64,000 nt of DNA, taken from the NCBI GenBank assembly GCA_028290905.1, contig JAQGIW010000110.1:1-64000 (forward strand). Reading direction: 5' to 3'. Position numbers and translations under genes: made by a program. This DNA comes from Caulobacteraceae bacterium. Its GTDB lineage: Bacteria > Pseudomonadota > Alphaproteobacteria > Caulobacterales > Caulobacteraceae. Shown here piece by piece: positions 34,752 to 44,238 of the stretch; position 1 is the first letter of the stretch; the number at the start of each line of letters is the position of its first letter. The notes beneath the pieces are model-generated. The model did no database searches and was not told where the DNA came from. It worked only from the letters and a program-made list of their open reading frames with translations.

Positions 34752-37619
34752 TTAGCACTTAGGCGAAGGAAGCGAACCACAGGCGTCGAGGAGCTCTCGG
34801 GCAGCGCGCAGATCGACGGTGTCCATACCCTGGGTGAACCGTGTGTAGACCGGGGCAAGCGCGTCGTGGGCGGCGGCGCGGCGCCCCTGGTCCAGCCGCA
34901 AGCGGGCGATCGCCATGGCTGTGCGCAATCCCCAGCCCAAAGCCCCCTGTTGGCGGGCGAGAGCGAGCGACCGATCAAAGCAATCTTCGGCGGCGGCCAG
35001 GTTCGACGAACCCATCTTCGCCAGGAAGACGCCCTTGAGGCGCAGCATTTCCGGCATGTCGAAGGGCGACACGCTTTCGACATCGGACACGGCCTCGTCG
35101 ACCGTCGCCAACGCCTCGTCAAGCCGCCCGCTCATCGCCAGGCCTTCCGCAAGGGCGCCGGTGAAGAGTGGCGCAGATGGCGCGTAACGCCGCGTGCGCA
35201 TGGTTTCCACGCTACCGCGCAGGAGTGGGACAGCGGTCGTGGCGTCGCCCCGGCGGAGGGTGAGATCGCCAAGCAAGGCCTGCGCCACAGCCTGGTAGGG
35301 CGTGAGCGAATGGGTCTGCGCGTCCGAGGCCACTTGCGCAATGATCGCCTCTGCCTCGGGCAAGTTCCCGACCCAGAGGAAGACAAACGCCGCGTAAAAG
35401 CGGGCGACGCACGAGCTTACGGGATCGCCGAGGGAGTCCGCCTCGGCCACGGCATAGCGCGAGGTCTCCACGGCCTCGTCCGCATCCCCGCACGCCCACT
35501 GAGCCCAGGCCAAGGCGCCAAGTGCGCGTATCCGGGGGCTGAGGCCATGGCGCATGAAATCAGCATGCGGGTTGGCGACCGGGCGCCGCCAAGCGCTACG
35601 ACAGTGGATGACCACGCTTCTTTGATCTCCTTCTGTGTGTTGGGAGAGGCCCACCATCCATTCGGCCACCTCAAGCGCCGCCGGATCGGCCATCTTGCGG
35701 GCGACTTCGAGGGCGACGTTCGCCAGCGCGGCTGCGCCGCGATAATCGCCCGACCGATAGTGGTAAAGGTTGAGGCACCCGATCAATCGCAGCTGCTGGC
35801 CGAGCTCGCCGAGCCGTTCGGCCAGGTCCCGCGCCCGCGTGATTGCGGCGAGTGCGGCTTCGCCGTTGCCTTCGGTGAACATCAGCGACAGGCCAAGCAA
35901 GGCCTGTAGCTCCATTTCGATGCGCGGGTCGCCCGCGGCCGCGTCGTATGCGTCGAGCGCCCGTTCGGTCCAGCGGCGGCACTCCGTCAGAAGGGACATG
36001 TCAATAAATAGAGGCGCGGCAGCCGCCGCCAGGGCCGTTCCAACTCCGACGTCGCCCTCGTCCGAGAAGCTCCATTCCAGCGCCGAGCGGATATTGCCGA
36101 GGTGCTCGCCGTAGGCGGTGAACCCGCGCGACTGGGAGAGCGGCTCGGCCTCGGAGCCGATCTGGCCGAGGAAGTCGCGGAAGAACTCGGCATGACGCCG
36201 GGCCGCCATCGTGATTTCACGGGGATCGGCCAGCTTTCCGCGCAAATAGGCGCAGGTCGTGTCCAGCAGTCGGTAACGGCGCTTGCCGTGGTGTGGGTCG
36301 GACATGACCAGAGACTTGGCGACCAGGCTTGCGATGACCTCGATGACCTGGTCGCCGTCAACCTGATCGTCCTGGGCGACAGCCTGGGCGGCCTCCAGCG
36401 CGAAGGCCCCGGTGAGGACGGCCAGCCGCCGCAAGATCGTCCGCTCGAGGTCGGTGAGCAGGTCGAAGCTCCAGTCGAGCGCCGCGTTCAGCGTCTGATG
36501 GCGGGGCAGGGCGGTGCGCCGCCCTTGCCATAGCAGGCTCAGTCGGCTGTCCAGCAGGGCCTCGACCCCCACCACACCGTGGGCGTCAACCCGGCCGGCG
36601 GCCAGTTCGATGGCAAGGGCGATCCCGTCGAGCTTGCGGCAGATGCGCGCCACCGCCGGCGCGTCGGCGTCCAGCAGGGCGAAACGGTCCGAGTCGGCTG
36701 ACGCCCGGTCGGCAAATAGCTGCACGGCCGAAAATCTCAGGGACTCGGCCGCCGTCAGCGCGTCGCTCACCGGCGGGCAGTCCAGCGGCGCCAGCCGATG
36801 CACGTGCTCGCCGTCGATCCGCAGGACTTCGCGGCTCGTCGCCAGGATGTGAACCTCGCCCGCCTGCTCGAAAATCGCCTCGGCCAGCCCCGACACCGTC
36901 TCGATGACATGCTCGCAGCTGTCCAGGATCAGCAGCATCCGCTTGCCGCGCAGGAAGGCGAGCAATCTCGGCAACAGGTCGTCGGAGTTGACGACGACGC
37001 CCAGCGCCGCCGCCAGCGCGCTCGCCGCCAGACCCGGGTCGCTCAGGGACCCCAGATCGGCAAAGCAGACGCTTCCATAGTCCGCGGCATACGCATGGCC
37101 GACCGAGACGGCGACGGTCGTCTTGCCGATGCCGCTGGGGCCGACGATGGTCACGAAGCGCCGGCTCGCCAGCAGCGCGGCGATGGCCGCCACCTCGACG
37201 TCGCGGCCCACCACGCGCCTGAGCCGCGGCGGAATGGTGCGCGTCATGAGGGCCGACCCGGCCTCCGGTGGGCTCTGGGGAGGCAAGGGCCGCGCCATCG
37301 GACGCACGAAGCAATAGCCGCGGCCCGGGACGTTTGTGATGTAGCGCGCGCCGTCGACACCGTCGCCAAGCGCCTTGCGCAGCGCGGTGACGTGGAACCG
37401 GAGGCGTGCGTAGTCGACGAACGTCCGCGGCCAGATCTGATCGGCGAGTTCCTGATTGCTGAGGACTTCGCCCGGACGAGCGGTCAGGGCCACAAGCAAG
37501 TCCAGAGCCCGTCCTCCCAGCGGTACGACGGCGCCGTCTCGCTCCAACAGCCGTTCACCGAGCCGAATTCGGAACGGCCCGAATGCCCTGACCTCGTCGC
37601 CCGCCGGATGATCTGTCAT
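34752..37619 (-). CDS. Winged-helix / NB-ATPase / TPR transcriptional regulator 1
   Basis: About 955 residues from MTDHPAGDEV; the track start at 37655 adds 12 residues. The OmpR-type winged helix DNA-binding domain (about 10-105) includes LLVALTARPGEVLSNQELAD and RYITNVPGRGYCFVRPM. A STAND-like ATPase follows (P-loop VGPSGIGKTTVAV; LLILDSCEHVI; ATSREVLRIDGEH; LDGIALAIELAAGR), and then a long C-terminal TPR-type helical region. Such proteins resemble SARP/AfsR and LuxR-type STAND activators that switch on after ligand binding. A close paralogue lies directly upstream. Targets are not visible. Confidence 0.88.
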   Translation of the reverse strand: MTDHPAGDEVRAFGPFRIRLGERLLERDGAVVPLGGRALDLLVALTARPGEVLSNQELADQIWPRTFVDYARLRFHVTALRKALGDGVDGARYITNVPGRGYCFVRPMARPLPPQSPPEAGSALMTRTIPPRLRRVVGRDVEVAAIAALLASRRFVTIVGPSGIGKTTVAVSVGHAYAADYGSVCFADLGSLSDPGLAASALAAALGVVVNSDDLLPRLLAFLRGKRMLLILDSCEHVIETVSGLAEAIFEQAGEVHILATSREVLRIDGEHVHRLAPLDCPPVSDALTAAESLRFSAVQLFADRASADSDRFALLDADAPAVARICRKLDGIALAIELAAGRVDAHGVVGVEALLDSRLSLLWQGRRTALPRHQTLNAALDWSFDLLTDLERTILRRLAVLTGAFALEAAQAVAQDDQVDGDQVIEVIASLVAKSLVMSDPHHGKRRYRLLDTTCAYLRGKLADPREITMAARRHAEFFRDFLGQIGSEAEPLSQSRGFTAYGEHLGNIRSALEWSFSDEGDVGVGTALAAAAAPLFIDMSLLTECRRWTERALDAYDAAAGDPRIEMELQALLGLSLMFTEGNGEAALAAITRARDLAERLGELGQQLRLIGCLNLYHYRSGDYRGAAALANVALEVARKMADPAALEVAEWMVGLSQHTEGDQRSVVIHCRSAWRRPVANPHADFMRHGLSPRIRALGALAWAQWACGDADEAVETSRYAVAEADSLGDPVSSCVARFYAAFVFLWVGNLPEAEAIIAQVASDAQTHSLTPYQAVAQALLGDLTLRRGDATTAVPLLRGSVETMRTRRYAPSAPLFTGALAEGLAMSGRLDEALATVDEAVSDVESVSPFDMPEMLRLKGVFLAKMGSSNLAAAEDCFDRSLALARQQGALGWGLRTAMAIARLRLDQGRRAAAHDALAPVYTRFTQGMDTVDLRAARELLDACGSLPSPKC

Positions 37620-37655
37620 CTTGATACTCGTGTTGCGCGGGCCCTGATTCCGCAT

Positions 37656-37912
37656 CAGAGCCCGACCTGGACGAACGTCATCAGTCGCGCCCGTTCGCCC
37701 GCGTCGTCGGTTAGCTCACCGAGCTCGTACGAGCGCAGGATCTTGGACCGGATCTCCTCGGCGTTGGCCAGGGTCTTCAGGCCCAGCACGTGGGCGGCGA
37801 ACCCGTCGTGGCCGAAGTAGCTCGGGCGCACGCCCCTGGCGAGGATCAGGTAATCGAAGTCGATGGCGACCGCCCTGCCTTCCGCGCTGGAGAGTCCCAG
37901 CAAGCGGGCCGC
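37656..37912 (-). pseudogene. Type II NADH dehydrogenase fragment
   Basis: An internal piece of an NDH-2-like flavoprotein: AIDFDYLILARGVRPSYFGH, then DGFAAHVLGLKTLANAEEIR and ERARLMTFVQVGL, ending where the family continues with the GAGPTG NAD-binding motif. Both ends are missing. It fills exactly the space between the two paralogous regulators. Confidence 0.75.
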
Positions 37913-37913
37913 C

Positions 37914-40727
37914 TCACAGCTCGCCCAGGAGGCGCCTGGCCTCTGAAATATCGCCGCACTCGCAACTGGATCTGAACTGGTCGAGCGTGGCGGAGAGCAG
38001 AGCGCGGGCCTCGTCCCAGCGCCCGAGGTTGCGCAGGAACTGGGCATAGCTCGTAGCGGTTCGGAGTTCCCAGAAGAGGGCGCCGTCCGAACGGGCGATG
38101 CCGAGCGCGGAAGAGAAGACTTGCTGGGCCTGAGATACTGAGCCTGGGCCCTGGAGAGCAAAGAGCTCGGCCTTGACGCGCAGCAATTCCGCCAGAAACA
38201 GGTAGCGGCTGTTCGGCCACGTATCCTCGAATACCTTGATCGCCGCGAGACCACGGTCCGCGTGGCCCGCGAGTCCAAGCGACATCGCCAGGCCTCCAAT
38301 GAAATAGGGACGGAAGGTGCCGATCCCTGCGCTTATGATGCCATCCAGCGCGCCTTCAAAGAGGCTTGCCGCGGTCTCGGCGTCGCCCCGCCGCAACGCC
38401 AGCGCGGCGCTCAATCCCTTGGCCAATCCAATGAACTCCGAGGCCCTGAACTTCTCCCCCCTGCTCATCAGGTCTCCCACGATGGGTTCGATCTCGGCCG
38501 CGGGTCGCCCGGCCCAAAGTCGCACGTAGCCGTCACGCGCGATCGCGATGTTCAGCGGAATTGGATATCCGGTCGCCTCGGCTTCCAGGAGGGTTTCGGC
38601 GGCCAGGTGAAGCGCTTCGTCGGGAAAGCCGCTCTGCCAGAGCGAAAAAGTCAGCAGGTTCCGGGCGTCGATGCGCCTGCAAAATCCATACCGGGCGAGG
38701 TACGCCTTACTGGCCTCGGGCCGGTCGATTTCCAGGGACCGGATGAGGCAGGTGTGGGCTTCGGCGACCGACCCCATGCAGGTCAGTGTGTTGCCCAGCA
38801 TGTAGCTGGCCAGCGCCAGCGCCGAGGGCGTGGCCAGGGCCATCGCCAATCCATTGTAGCGGCGGCAATGTTTCAGAGCTTCCGCGATGTTGGGGTGGCG
38901 CACCTCATGCGCCCACATGAACATGACGGCCTCCGCTTCCAGCTCCGGCTGGTCCAGCTTGCGCGCCACGGCCGCCGTTTCCTCCCAGTTGGCGTAGACC
39001 TCCGCCGTCATGCCGCGCGTGAACATCACCGCCATGGCGCGAGTGGCGCGAATGACCAGCTCCTGACTGGTCGCGGGAGCGCCGGCCCCGATCGCCGCCA
39101 GCCCCTTGACCATCCAGTCGCGACATTCCGCGAGCAGTGACATGGCTGTCCAAAGCGGCGCGGACGCGGCGACGAGGTCCACCGCCAGCGATTTGTCGCC
39201 TCTGGCTGACAACGCCCAGTTGAGCGCGGCTCGAATATCGTCGATTTCTCCTCGAATCGCCAAAGGATTGTTTTGCGCCTTCGGATCCGGATTGCAGAAC
39301 CGTCTAAGCAATTGTAAGAAATACAGGGCGTGGGACCGCCGGATGAGGTCCACCTCCGCGTCTTCGTCGAGGCGCTCGACCGCGAAAGCGCGGGTGGTCT
39401 CCAGCAGGCGAAATCGAGACTCGGCGTCGCCCGTGTCCGCAGAGATCAAGGACTTTGAAGCCAGCTCGAACACGTCGTCGGCGACGTCGCGCCCGGCGAC
39501 CGCGTTAGCGGCTTCCAGCGTGAAGGGTCCGGCGAAGGCGGCCAGGAGTCTCAATGTGCTCTTCTCCCCCTCGCTGAGCAGTCGATAGCTCCAGTCGAGC
39601 ACCGCGCCCAGGGTCCGGTGCCTGGGGTCCGCCGTGCGGCGCCCGGCGGCGCGCAACGGGAGGCGCTCGTCCAGCAGCGCCGCGAGACCTAGGACGCCAA
39701 AGGCGTCGATGCGCGCTGCCGCGAACTCGATAGCCAGCGGAAGACCGTCTAATTTGCGGCAGATGGCGCCGGCGCTCATGGCGTCGGCGTCATCGAGGAC
39801 GAAGGTGTCCAGGCTCGCCGCCGCCCGCTCGACAAATAGCTCAATGGCGGGATAAGCCAGGGCCTCGGCGGTGGTCAGAGGGACGGACGGGGGCGGACCC
39901 GGGAGCGGCGCCAGGCGGTGCACATGCTCGCCCTCCACGCGCAGCGGTTCCCGGCTCGTCGCCAGGATCCTGATGCCATCAGAAGCGCTGAGGATCGCCG
40001 AGGCGAGGGCGACCGCGGCCTCGATGACGTGCTCACAGTTGTCGAACACCAGCAGCATGTACCGCTCGCGAAGCGCCTCGGCCAGGGCCGAGACGGGCGC
40101 GTCGGACTTCACCTCCAGTTTGAGCACCGACGCCATGGCGCTCGGTACGAGTTCGGGGTCGGCGACACGGGCCAGGTCGATCAACCACACTCCATGCTCA
40201 TAGGAGGAGATCAGTTCCTCGGCAACCTTCAGGGCGACGGCCGTCTTGCCAATTCCGCCCGGCCCCACCAACGCGAGCAATCGATGTTCTGTTAACTGAC
40301 GAACGAGATCGGCGACCACTCCGCTCCGGCCGATCAGTCGAGTCAGCTTGGCCGGAAGGTTGTGCGGGCCATGGGGAGGCAAGGGCCGCGCCATCGGACT
40401 CACGAAGCAATAGCCACGGCCGGGGACGTTTGTGATGTAACGCGCGCCATCGACACCGTCGCCAAGCGCCTTGCGCAGCGTGGTGACGTGGAACCGGAGG
40501 CGTGCGTAGTCGACGAACATCTGCGGCCAGACCTGATCGGCGAGTTCCTGATTGCTGAGGACCTCGCCCGGACGGGCGGTCAGGGCCAGCAAAAGGTCGA
40601 GCGCGCGCCCGCCCAGCGAAACGACGGCGCCGTCACGCTCCAACAGACGTTCACTGAGACGAAGCCGGAACGGCCCGAATAGCCTCACCTCGTCGCGCGC
40701 CGGGAGATCCATCGTCGTCAAACTCAT
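37914..40727 (-). CDS. Winged-helix / NB-ATPase / TPR transcriptional regulator 2
   Basis: A 937-residue paralogue of the next downstream gene. The winged-helix domain is nearly identical (LTARPGEVLSNQELADQVWP, VDYARLRFHVTTLRKALGDG). The ATPase has P-loop VGPGGIGKTAVAL, LLVFDNCEHVIEA, ILATSREPLRVEGEH and LDGLPLAIEFAAARID. The TPR half is much more diverged, so the two probably recognise similar DNA but sense different signals. The divergent gene is the Tat-exported alpha/beta hydrolase, with a 318-bp gap that carries a hairpin. Confidence 0.88.
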   Translation of the reverse strand: MSLTTMDLPARDEVRLFGPFRLRLSERLLERDGAVVSLGGRALDLLLALTARPGEVLSNQELADQVWPQMFVDYARLRFHVTTLRKALGDGVDGARYITNVPGRGYCFVSPMARPLPPHGPHNLPAKLTRLIGRSGVVADLVRQLTEHRLLALVGPGGIGKTAVALKVAEELISSYEHGVWLIDLARVADPELVPSAMASVLKLEVKSDAPVSALAEALRERYMLLVFDNCEHVIEAAVALASAILSASDGIRILATSREPLRVEGEHVHRLAPLPGPPPSVPLTTAEALAYPAIELFVERAAASLDTFVLDDADAMSAGAICRKLDGLPLAIEFAAARIDAFGVLGLAALLDERLPLRAAGRRTADPRHRTLGAVLDWSYRLLSEGEKSTLRLLAAFAGPFTLEAANAVAGRDVADDVFELASKSLISADTGDAESRFRLLETTRAFAVERLDEDAEVDLIRRSHALYFLQLLRRFCNPDPKAQNNPLAIRGEIDDIRAALNWALSARGDKSLAVDLVAASAPLWTAMSLLAECRDWMVKGLAAIGAGAPATSQELVIRATRAMAVMFTRGMTAEVYANWEETAAVARKLDQPELEAEAVMFMWAHEVRHPNIAEALKHCRRYNGLAMALATPSALALASYMLGNTLTCMGSVAEAHTCLIRSLEIDRPEASKAYLARYGFCRRIDARNLLTFSLWQSGFPDEALHLAAETLLEAEATGYPIPLNIAIARDGYVRLWAGRPAAEIEPIVGDLMSRGEKFRASEFIGLAKGLSAALALRRGDAETAASLFEGALDGIISAGIGTFRPYFIGGLAMSLGLAGHADRGLAAIKVFEDTWPNSRYLFLAELLRVKAELFALQGPGSVSQAQQVFSSALGIARSDGALFWELRTATSYAQFLRNLGRWDEARALLSATLDQFRSSCECGDISEARRLLGEL

Positions 40728-41045
40728 GTCGACCGGCGCGCCGCAGTCCCGGGCGGATTGGATCGCCCAGCGCGTCCCATGGGGAGCTAAGATTCCCTAG
40801 GGTATCTCGCCTCGAAAGGCGAGACTCGTCCCGGTCGGTCCGCGTGGTCGGCGCTCTCTGAGTTCTTGGCCGAGGCTTGAAACTTTCAGCCGTCAGAAAC
40901 GGGACGAATCTTCAAGCGTCACCGCTGACACCCTGCGCTTGATGAGCCGTGACATCAGGACAGGACGACCCGATCATGAAGACGCCGCGCAATGGAGATC
41001 GGCCGAAGCGCTTTCGCCCGGCAGCATCGACCTAAGGAGACAGAA
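40728..41045. other. Divergent intergenic region with a hairpin
   Basis: This 318-bp gap lies between regulator 2 and the hydrolase gene. It contains the 8-bp-stem hairpin at 40805 and an AAGGAGACAG ribosome-binding site just before the hydrolase start. No further gene is recognised. Confidence 0.5.
40805..40824. promoter_or_regulatory. Perfect hairpin/palindrome TCTCGCCT-CGAA-AGGCGAGA
   Basis: Perfect eight-base arms with a CGAA tetraloop about 80 bp upstream of regulator 2, in the divergent region. No T-run follows. It may be an operator or a leader hairpin of the regulator transcript. Confidence 0.45.
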
Positions 41046-42011
41046 ATGATCCCGTCCCCTCACCAGGCTTCCCGTCGGAACATCATGACCGCGAGCCTGG
41101 GGCTCGCCGCCGCGGCCTCGCTGCAGGTCGCCCCTTCAGCGCAGGCCGCTTCGCAGTCCTCGTCAGGAGCCAAGACCATGAGTAGCAGCACCATCACCAC
41201 CAAGGACGGCACGCAGATTTTCTACAAGGACTGGGGGACGGGTCAGCCGATCATCTTCCATCACGGCTGGCCGCTGAGCGCCGACGACTGGGACGCCCAG
41301 ATGCTGTTCTTCCTGGGCCAAGGCTACCGGGTCATCGCCCACGACCGTCGCGGCCACGGTCGTTCGAGCCAGACGGCGACCGGGAACGATATGGACACCT
41401 ACGCCGCCGACGTCGACGCGCTCGCCGCCCACCTCAACCTGAAGAACGGTATCCACGTCGGCCACTCGACTGGCGGCGGTGAAGTCGCGCGGTATGTGGC
41501 GCAGTACGGCGGCGCCGACCGGGTCTCCAAGGCCGTGCTGATCGGCGCGGTGCCGCCGATCATGCTGAAGACGGAGGCCAATCCGGGCGGCCTGTCGATG
41601 GAGGTCTTCGACGGCTTCCGCGCCGCCCTGGCCGCCAACCGCGCCCAGTTCTTCCGCGATGGCCCCGCCGGTCCGTTCTACGGCTTCAATCGTGTGGGCG
41701 CGAAGGTGTCACAAGGGGTCATCGACAACTGGTGGCGCCAGGGGATGATGGGCGGCGCCCAGGCTCACTACGAGTGCATCATGGCCTTCTCGGAGACCGA
41801 CTTTCCCGAGGACCTCAGGAGGATCGAGGCGCCGGTGCTGGTCATGCACGGCGACGACGACCAGATCGTGCCGATTGCGGATGCGGCCCTGCTGTCGATC
41901 AAGCTGCTCAAGAACGGGGAGCTGAAGGTCTACCCAGGCTTCCCGCACGGCATGGCCACGACCCACGCCGACGTGATCAACAAGGACCTGCTGGCCTTCT
42001 TCAAGGCCTAG
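41046..42011 (+). CDS. Exported alpha/beta hydrolase (non-heme chloroperoxidase/esterase family)
   Basis: A 321-residue protein from ATG 41046 with AAGGAG upstream. The N-terminal Tat-like signal ([20 protein letters not shown]) precedes the alpha/beta fold. The fold shows [26 protein letters not shown], nucleophile elbow [12 protein letters not shown], acid [10 protein letters not shown] and His in [11 protein letters not shown]. This set is typical of cofactor-free haloperoxidases and esterases. The internal MSSSTITT start would give a cytoplasmic form as in most relatives, so the signal may be an added feature. The AraC gene downstream is convergent. Confidence 0.9.
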   Translation: MIPSPHQASRRNIMTASLGLAAAASLQVAPSAQAASQSSSGAKTMSSSTITTKDGTQIFYKDWGTGQPIIFHHGWPLSADDWDAQMLFFLGQGYRVIAHDRRGHGRSSQTATGNDMDTYAADVDALAAHLNLKNGIHVGHSTGGGEVARYVAQYGGADRVSKAVLIGAVPPIMLKTEANPGGLSMEVFDGFRAALAANRAQFFRDGPAGPFYGFNRVGAKVSQGVIDNWWRQGMMGGAQAHYECIMAFSETDFPEDLRRIEAPVLVMHGDDDQIVPIADAALLSIKLLKNGELKVYPGFPHGMATTHADVINKDLLAFFKA

Positions 42012-42102
42012 GGCCTCGGCGCCGAAGCGCCTCTCCGAACGCTCGGCGCCAACTTGCAAGGCATCAGGATCGGCGGACGGTCCCAGAGAGCGCCTGTAGA
42101 GC

Positions 42103-42777
42103 CTAGGCTGCGACATCGCCCGACAGTCCGGTCGAGGGGGGCGGAGAACAGTCCCGCCCAAGGCTCCGGCGACTCGCGGAGGCGGGGCCTGACGCGTCAT
42201 GGTCCGCAGGCCGGTTGGCCCGACGCCACGCGCTCGGAGCTGAGCCCATCGCGCGTCGGAAGGTGCGCGCCAGGTGGGCCTGGTCGGCGAAGCCGCAGGA
42301 CAGGGCGATCTGCGATAGGGGGTCGTGACCCTCCAGCATTTCGCGGCGGGCGCGTTCGACACGCCGGCCAAGGATGAAGGCATGGGGAGCCTGTCCGAAG
42401 GTCCCCCTGAAGGCCCGCGAGAAGTGGCTGTTGCTCAGGCTGGCCACCCCCGCCAATTCGCCGATCGGCAAGGCCCGGTCGAGATTGCCCTCAATGTACC
42501 TCGCGACGCGCTTGGCCTGCCAGGGCGCGAGCGCCGCCCCGGCCGTAGCCGGCGTTGCCAGGTCGGGACGCGCCGCGCGCGACCGCAGCAGGGCGCGGGC
42601 CTGACGCAGGAGCGCGCGCGATTGTTCTTGATCGACATCGAAGGCGTCCGACGCCGCCTCGAGGAGTTCGGACAGGACCGTCGACAGCGGCGCCGGCTCA
42701 GCGGGGGACGCGGGCGGCTCCCAGGCCGCGCGCTCCGAGATGGTCACCCCGGTCTCCCATAGGTTTCGCATGTCCAT
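42103..42777 (-). CDS. AraC family transcriptional regulator
   Basis: About 224 residues from ATG 42777 (MDMRNLWETG) with GAGGAA upstream. The ORF-track start at 43041 adds an unlikely low-complexity extension. The C-terminal AraC domain has VARYIEGNLDRALPIGELAG, SLSNSHFSRAFRGTFGQAPH and LSQIALSCGFADQAHLARTF. The N-terminal 90 residues are short, with no cupin recognised, so its ligand domain is unusual or absent. It probably controls the adjacent alpha/beta hydrolase genes. Confidence 0.88.
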   Translation of the reverse strand: MDMRNLWETGVTISERAAWEPPASPAEPAPLSTVLSELLEAASDAFDVDQEQSRALLRQARALLRSRAARPDLATPATAGAALAPWQAKRVARYIEGNLDRALPIGELAGVASLSNSHFSRAFRGTFGQAPHAFILGRRVERARREMLEGHDPLSQIALSCGFADQAHLARTFRRAMGSAPSAWRRANRPADHDASGPASASRRSLGRDCSPPPSTGLSGDVAA

Positions 42778-43043
42778 AGTCGGTTCCTCGCGTTCGGCGC
42801 CCGGTACGGGAGGCCAGCGACGATCGCCTCCTCGGGAGGTCTTCGCGCCAGGCCGTCGCCGAGATGACGCTGCAGCATGGACCGGGCGCGATCGGCCGGC
42901 ACATGAGGCGTTAGGAGAAGTTGTGAGGTGCTGCGCGAGGCGCTGACGGGCCTCGCGACCGCCCCCGAAGGCCGCGACGCGAAAGGCGCCTGCCGACACT
43001 GCTGCGCGCGGCGAGCGATCAGGCGGGTGACCGACCTGCACGA

Positions 43044-43268
43044 TCAGGCTCGGCGGACGGCCGCCTCCAAAATCAGATCGGCTATCTCGTCCGCGTGGGA
43101 AATGATGCCCAGGTGGCTAGCCGCCACCTCGATAGTCTTGGCCTTCATGGGCTTGGCCATGAACCGCTCGAGGTCCGGGTTGATCGTCCGGTGCCGTAGG
43201 TGATCGTCCGAAACACCCATTTGAGCAAATCGGGTCGATAGTAAAACGCGGCGACAATCAATCCCCAA
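43044..43268 (-). pseudogene. Alpha/beta hydrolase C-terminal fragment
   Basis: The open frame contains RTINPDLERFMAKPMKAKTI and EVAASHLGIISHADEIADLI, which matches the last 40-50 residues of secreted alpha/beta hydrolases (catalytic His in ASHLGIISH). The first 20 or so codons and everything upstream are unrelated. The main hydrolase domain is missing. Confidence 0.6.
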
Positions 43269-43333
43269 GCCAGGATGGCGGTGCTGATGCGGAACGAATG
43301 CACTTTCGCATGATGGCCGCCGTGAAACCCTGT

Positions 43334-44179
43334 CTATGCCACAACTTCCCTCAAAAACTCCTCGATGGTGGCGTTGACCGCTTGTGGAGATTCCACGGCA
43401 GCAAGATGTCCGACCTTGGGTAACACCCTGAACTGACCGCCCGGGATGGCATCCGCCATCGCGCGAGTTTCGGCGACCGGGAACGTTCGGTCCTCCTCAC
43501 CGGCCACCACCAGAACAGGCTTTCGAATGGCGCCCAAAAGGGCATGGTGATCGGTGCGGCGCGGAACGACGCTATCGATCGCCCAGCAGACGGAGTCCGG
43601 ACGGGCTGCGGCCACCGTCGAGCGGATGAATTCCACGACTTCAGGCTTCGTGCTTTCGGTCGTCGCACCGGCAAAGGCCTTGACTGTACGGGTGACGATC
43701 GGTTTTGGGACCGTACCCAGTCGGTGCAGTAATGAAGTCATCACCAGGAATTCCATCTTCTGGCGCCAACCACACGCCGAAGCCGTACAGTTCATCAATA
43801 TGGCGGCCCGTATCCGGGTCGGATACAAGGCAGCAAAGACGCCGCCCATCATTCCGCCCCAAGAGTTGCCGAGCAGGACGCAGTTCTCGATCTCCAATCT
43901 ATCAAGGATCTGGCTTAGACAAAGGGCGCATTCCTCAAGGGTGAAATGCCGTTTCAAGGGATCGCTTTCGCCGTGGCCGGGCGAGTCGATCAGAACCATC
44001 TTATGGCTGCTCGCGAAGTGATTGACTTGTCCCCGCCACATAAGTCCTGTCATCATAAGGCTTGGCCAGCAAATCATGGCCGGACCGTTGCCGACGACCT
44101 GAACATTGATTTCTCCCAGCAGAGTGGCAATGCGCTGCTTGCGGAGGGTAGAAACGCTTTGATGTTCGGTCATCTGCAT
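43334..44179 (-). CDS. Alpha/beta hydrolase
   Basis: About 281 residues from ATG 44179 (MQMTEHQSVS) with AAGGAG seven bases upstream. The longer track start is not supported. It has oxyanion-region CWPSLMMTGLMW, LIDSPGHGESDPLKRHF, nucleophile elbow LLGNSWGGMMGG, acid GEEDRTFPV and His in VLPKVGHLAAVE. These match MhpC/BphD-type serine hydrolases or peroxidase-like esterases. It is 60 bp downstream of the Asp-nucleophile hydrolase in the same direction, with a perfect palindrome in the gap. Confidence 0.88.
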   Translation of the reverse strand: MQMTEHQSVSTLRKQRIATLLGEINVQVVGNGPAMICWPSLMMTGLMWRGQVNHFASSHKMVLIDSPGHGESDPLKRHFTLEECALCLSQILDRLEIENCVLLGNSWGGMMGGVFAALYPTRIRAAILMNCTASACGWRQKMEFLVMTSLLHRLGTVPKPIVTRTVKAFAGATTESTKPEVVEFIRSTVAAARPDSVCWAIDSVVPRRTDHHALLGAIRKPVLVVAGEEDRTFPVAETRAMADAIPGGQFRVLPKVGHLAAVESPQAVNATIEEFLREVVA

Positions 44180-44208
44180 GAGAGGCTCCTTCATTTGAGA
44201 TAGAGCTA

Positions 44209-44225
44209 TCACCAAATTTTGGTGA
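44209..44225. promoter_or_regulatory. Perfect palindrome between two hydrolase genes
   Basis: TCACCAAA-T-TTTGGTGA has perfect eight-base arms around one base. It is 30 bp before the downstream hydrolase start and 14 bp after the upstream stop. It is more like a dimeric-repressor operator than a terminator, so the downstream gene may have its own promoter. Confidence 0.5.
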
Positions 44226-44238
44226 CGGCCGTGGCTTT

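Noticed and set aside
36798-37820. 340-residue plus-strand ORF
   Set aside because: Antisense of regulator 1.
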